Positions 38,321 through 38,353 of a DNA stretch of 38,353 nt are shown one piece after another; positions within the stretch are counted from its first letter, which is position 1, and every line of letters begins with the position of its first letter. Below the pieces are notes generated by a model that ran no database searches, was not told where the DNA came from, and saw only the letters and a list, made by a program, of their open reading frames with translations. The DNA comes from Vicinamibacterales bacterium (GTDB lineage: Bacteria; Acidobacteriota; Vicinamibacteria; Vicinamibacterales; Fen-181). The stretch spans positions 1-38,353 of the forward strand of contig DASXVO010000047.1 of assembly GCA_036504215.1 (NCBI GenBank), read 5' to 3'. Position numbers and translations under genes: made by a program.

Positions 38321-38353
38321 ACCACCTTCGCTCGCGCTCGATTGCTGCGCGAG

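Noticed and set aside
38140-38325. Small minus-strand frame reading GGEGGIRTPGG
   Set aside because: This is the well-known spurious translation of the reverse strand of a tRNA-Ser gene.

Overview
The window is a chromosome segment around the replication origin of a high-GC bacterium. Gene order left of dnaA is the canonical rpmH-rnpA-yidD-yidC-jag-mnmE-mnmG-rsmG-parA-parB run on the minus strand. Right of it lies dnaA-dnaN-gyrB-gyrA on the plus strand. GC-rich codon use, an F-ATPase with paired b and b' subunits, a selenocysteine-containing SelD and many intergenic heptamer arrays suggest a soil-type Acidobacteriota (Vicinamibacteria-like) genome. The taxonomic placement is inference; no 16S rRNA gene is present.

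Layout. 1-5350 (minus): F1Fo ATP synthase genes b', b, delta, alpha, gamma, beta, with beta cut by the window edge; a and c subunits are not here. 5519-6580 (minus): selD with an in-frame UGA (Sec14) and a SECIS-like hairpin, followed upstream by a 360-base gap with twin operator-like palindromes. 6942-16310 (minus): parB, parA, two parS sites, rsmG, mnmG, mnmE, jag, yidC, yidD, rnpA, rpmH, with REP-like hairpins around jag and yidC. 16311-18530: origin region, with DnaA-box-like sites both upstream and downstream of dnaA. 18531-25738 (plus): dnaN, gyrB, gyrA and a small lipoprotein, closed by a strong terminator. 25809-33407 (minus): pcrA/uvrD helicase, glmS, glmU, a TPR protein with a histone-H1-like tail, rsmI. 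33541-38320: a DUF885 protein, an FmdB zinc-ribbon protein, galU (minus), serS and tRNA-Ser(UGA).

Functionally the window holds replication initiation and segregation (dnaA, dnaN, gyrAB, parAB/parS), tRNA modification and ribosome maturation (mnmE, mnmG, rsmG, rsmI, rnpA), membrane insertion (yidC, yidD), ATP synthesis, and nucleotide-sugar supply for the cell wall and glycans (glmS, glmU, galU).

The least ordinary features lie between the genes. At least ten junctions carry short-period tandem arrays, often exact heptamers. Several are built as two complementary (inverted) arms that would fold into long hairpins, and some run into the 3' ends of genes (selD, glmU). The unit sequence differs from junction to junction while the architecture recurs. 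The selenocysteine SelD, whose N-terminus would be lost by standard gene calling, is the other main result.
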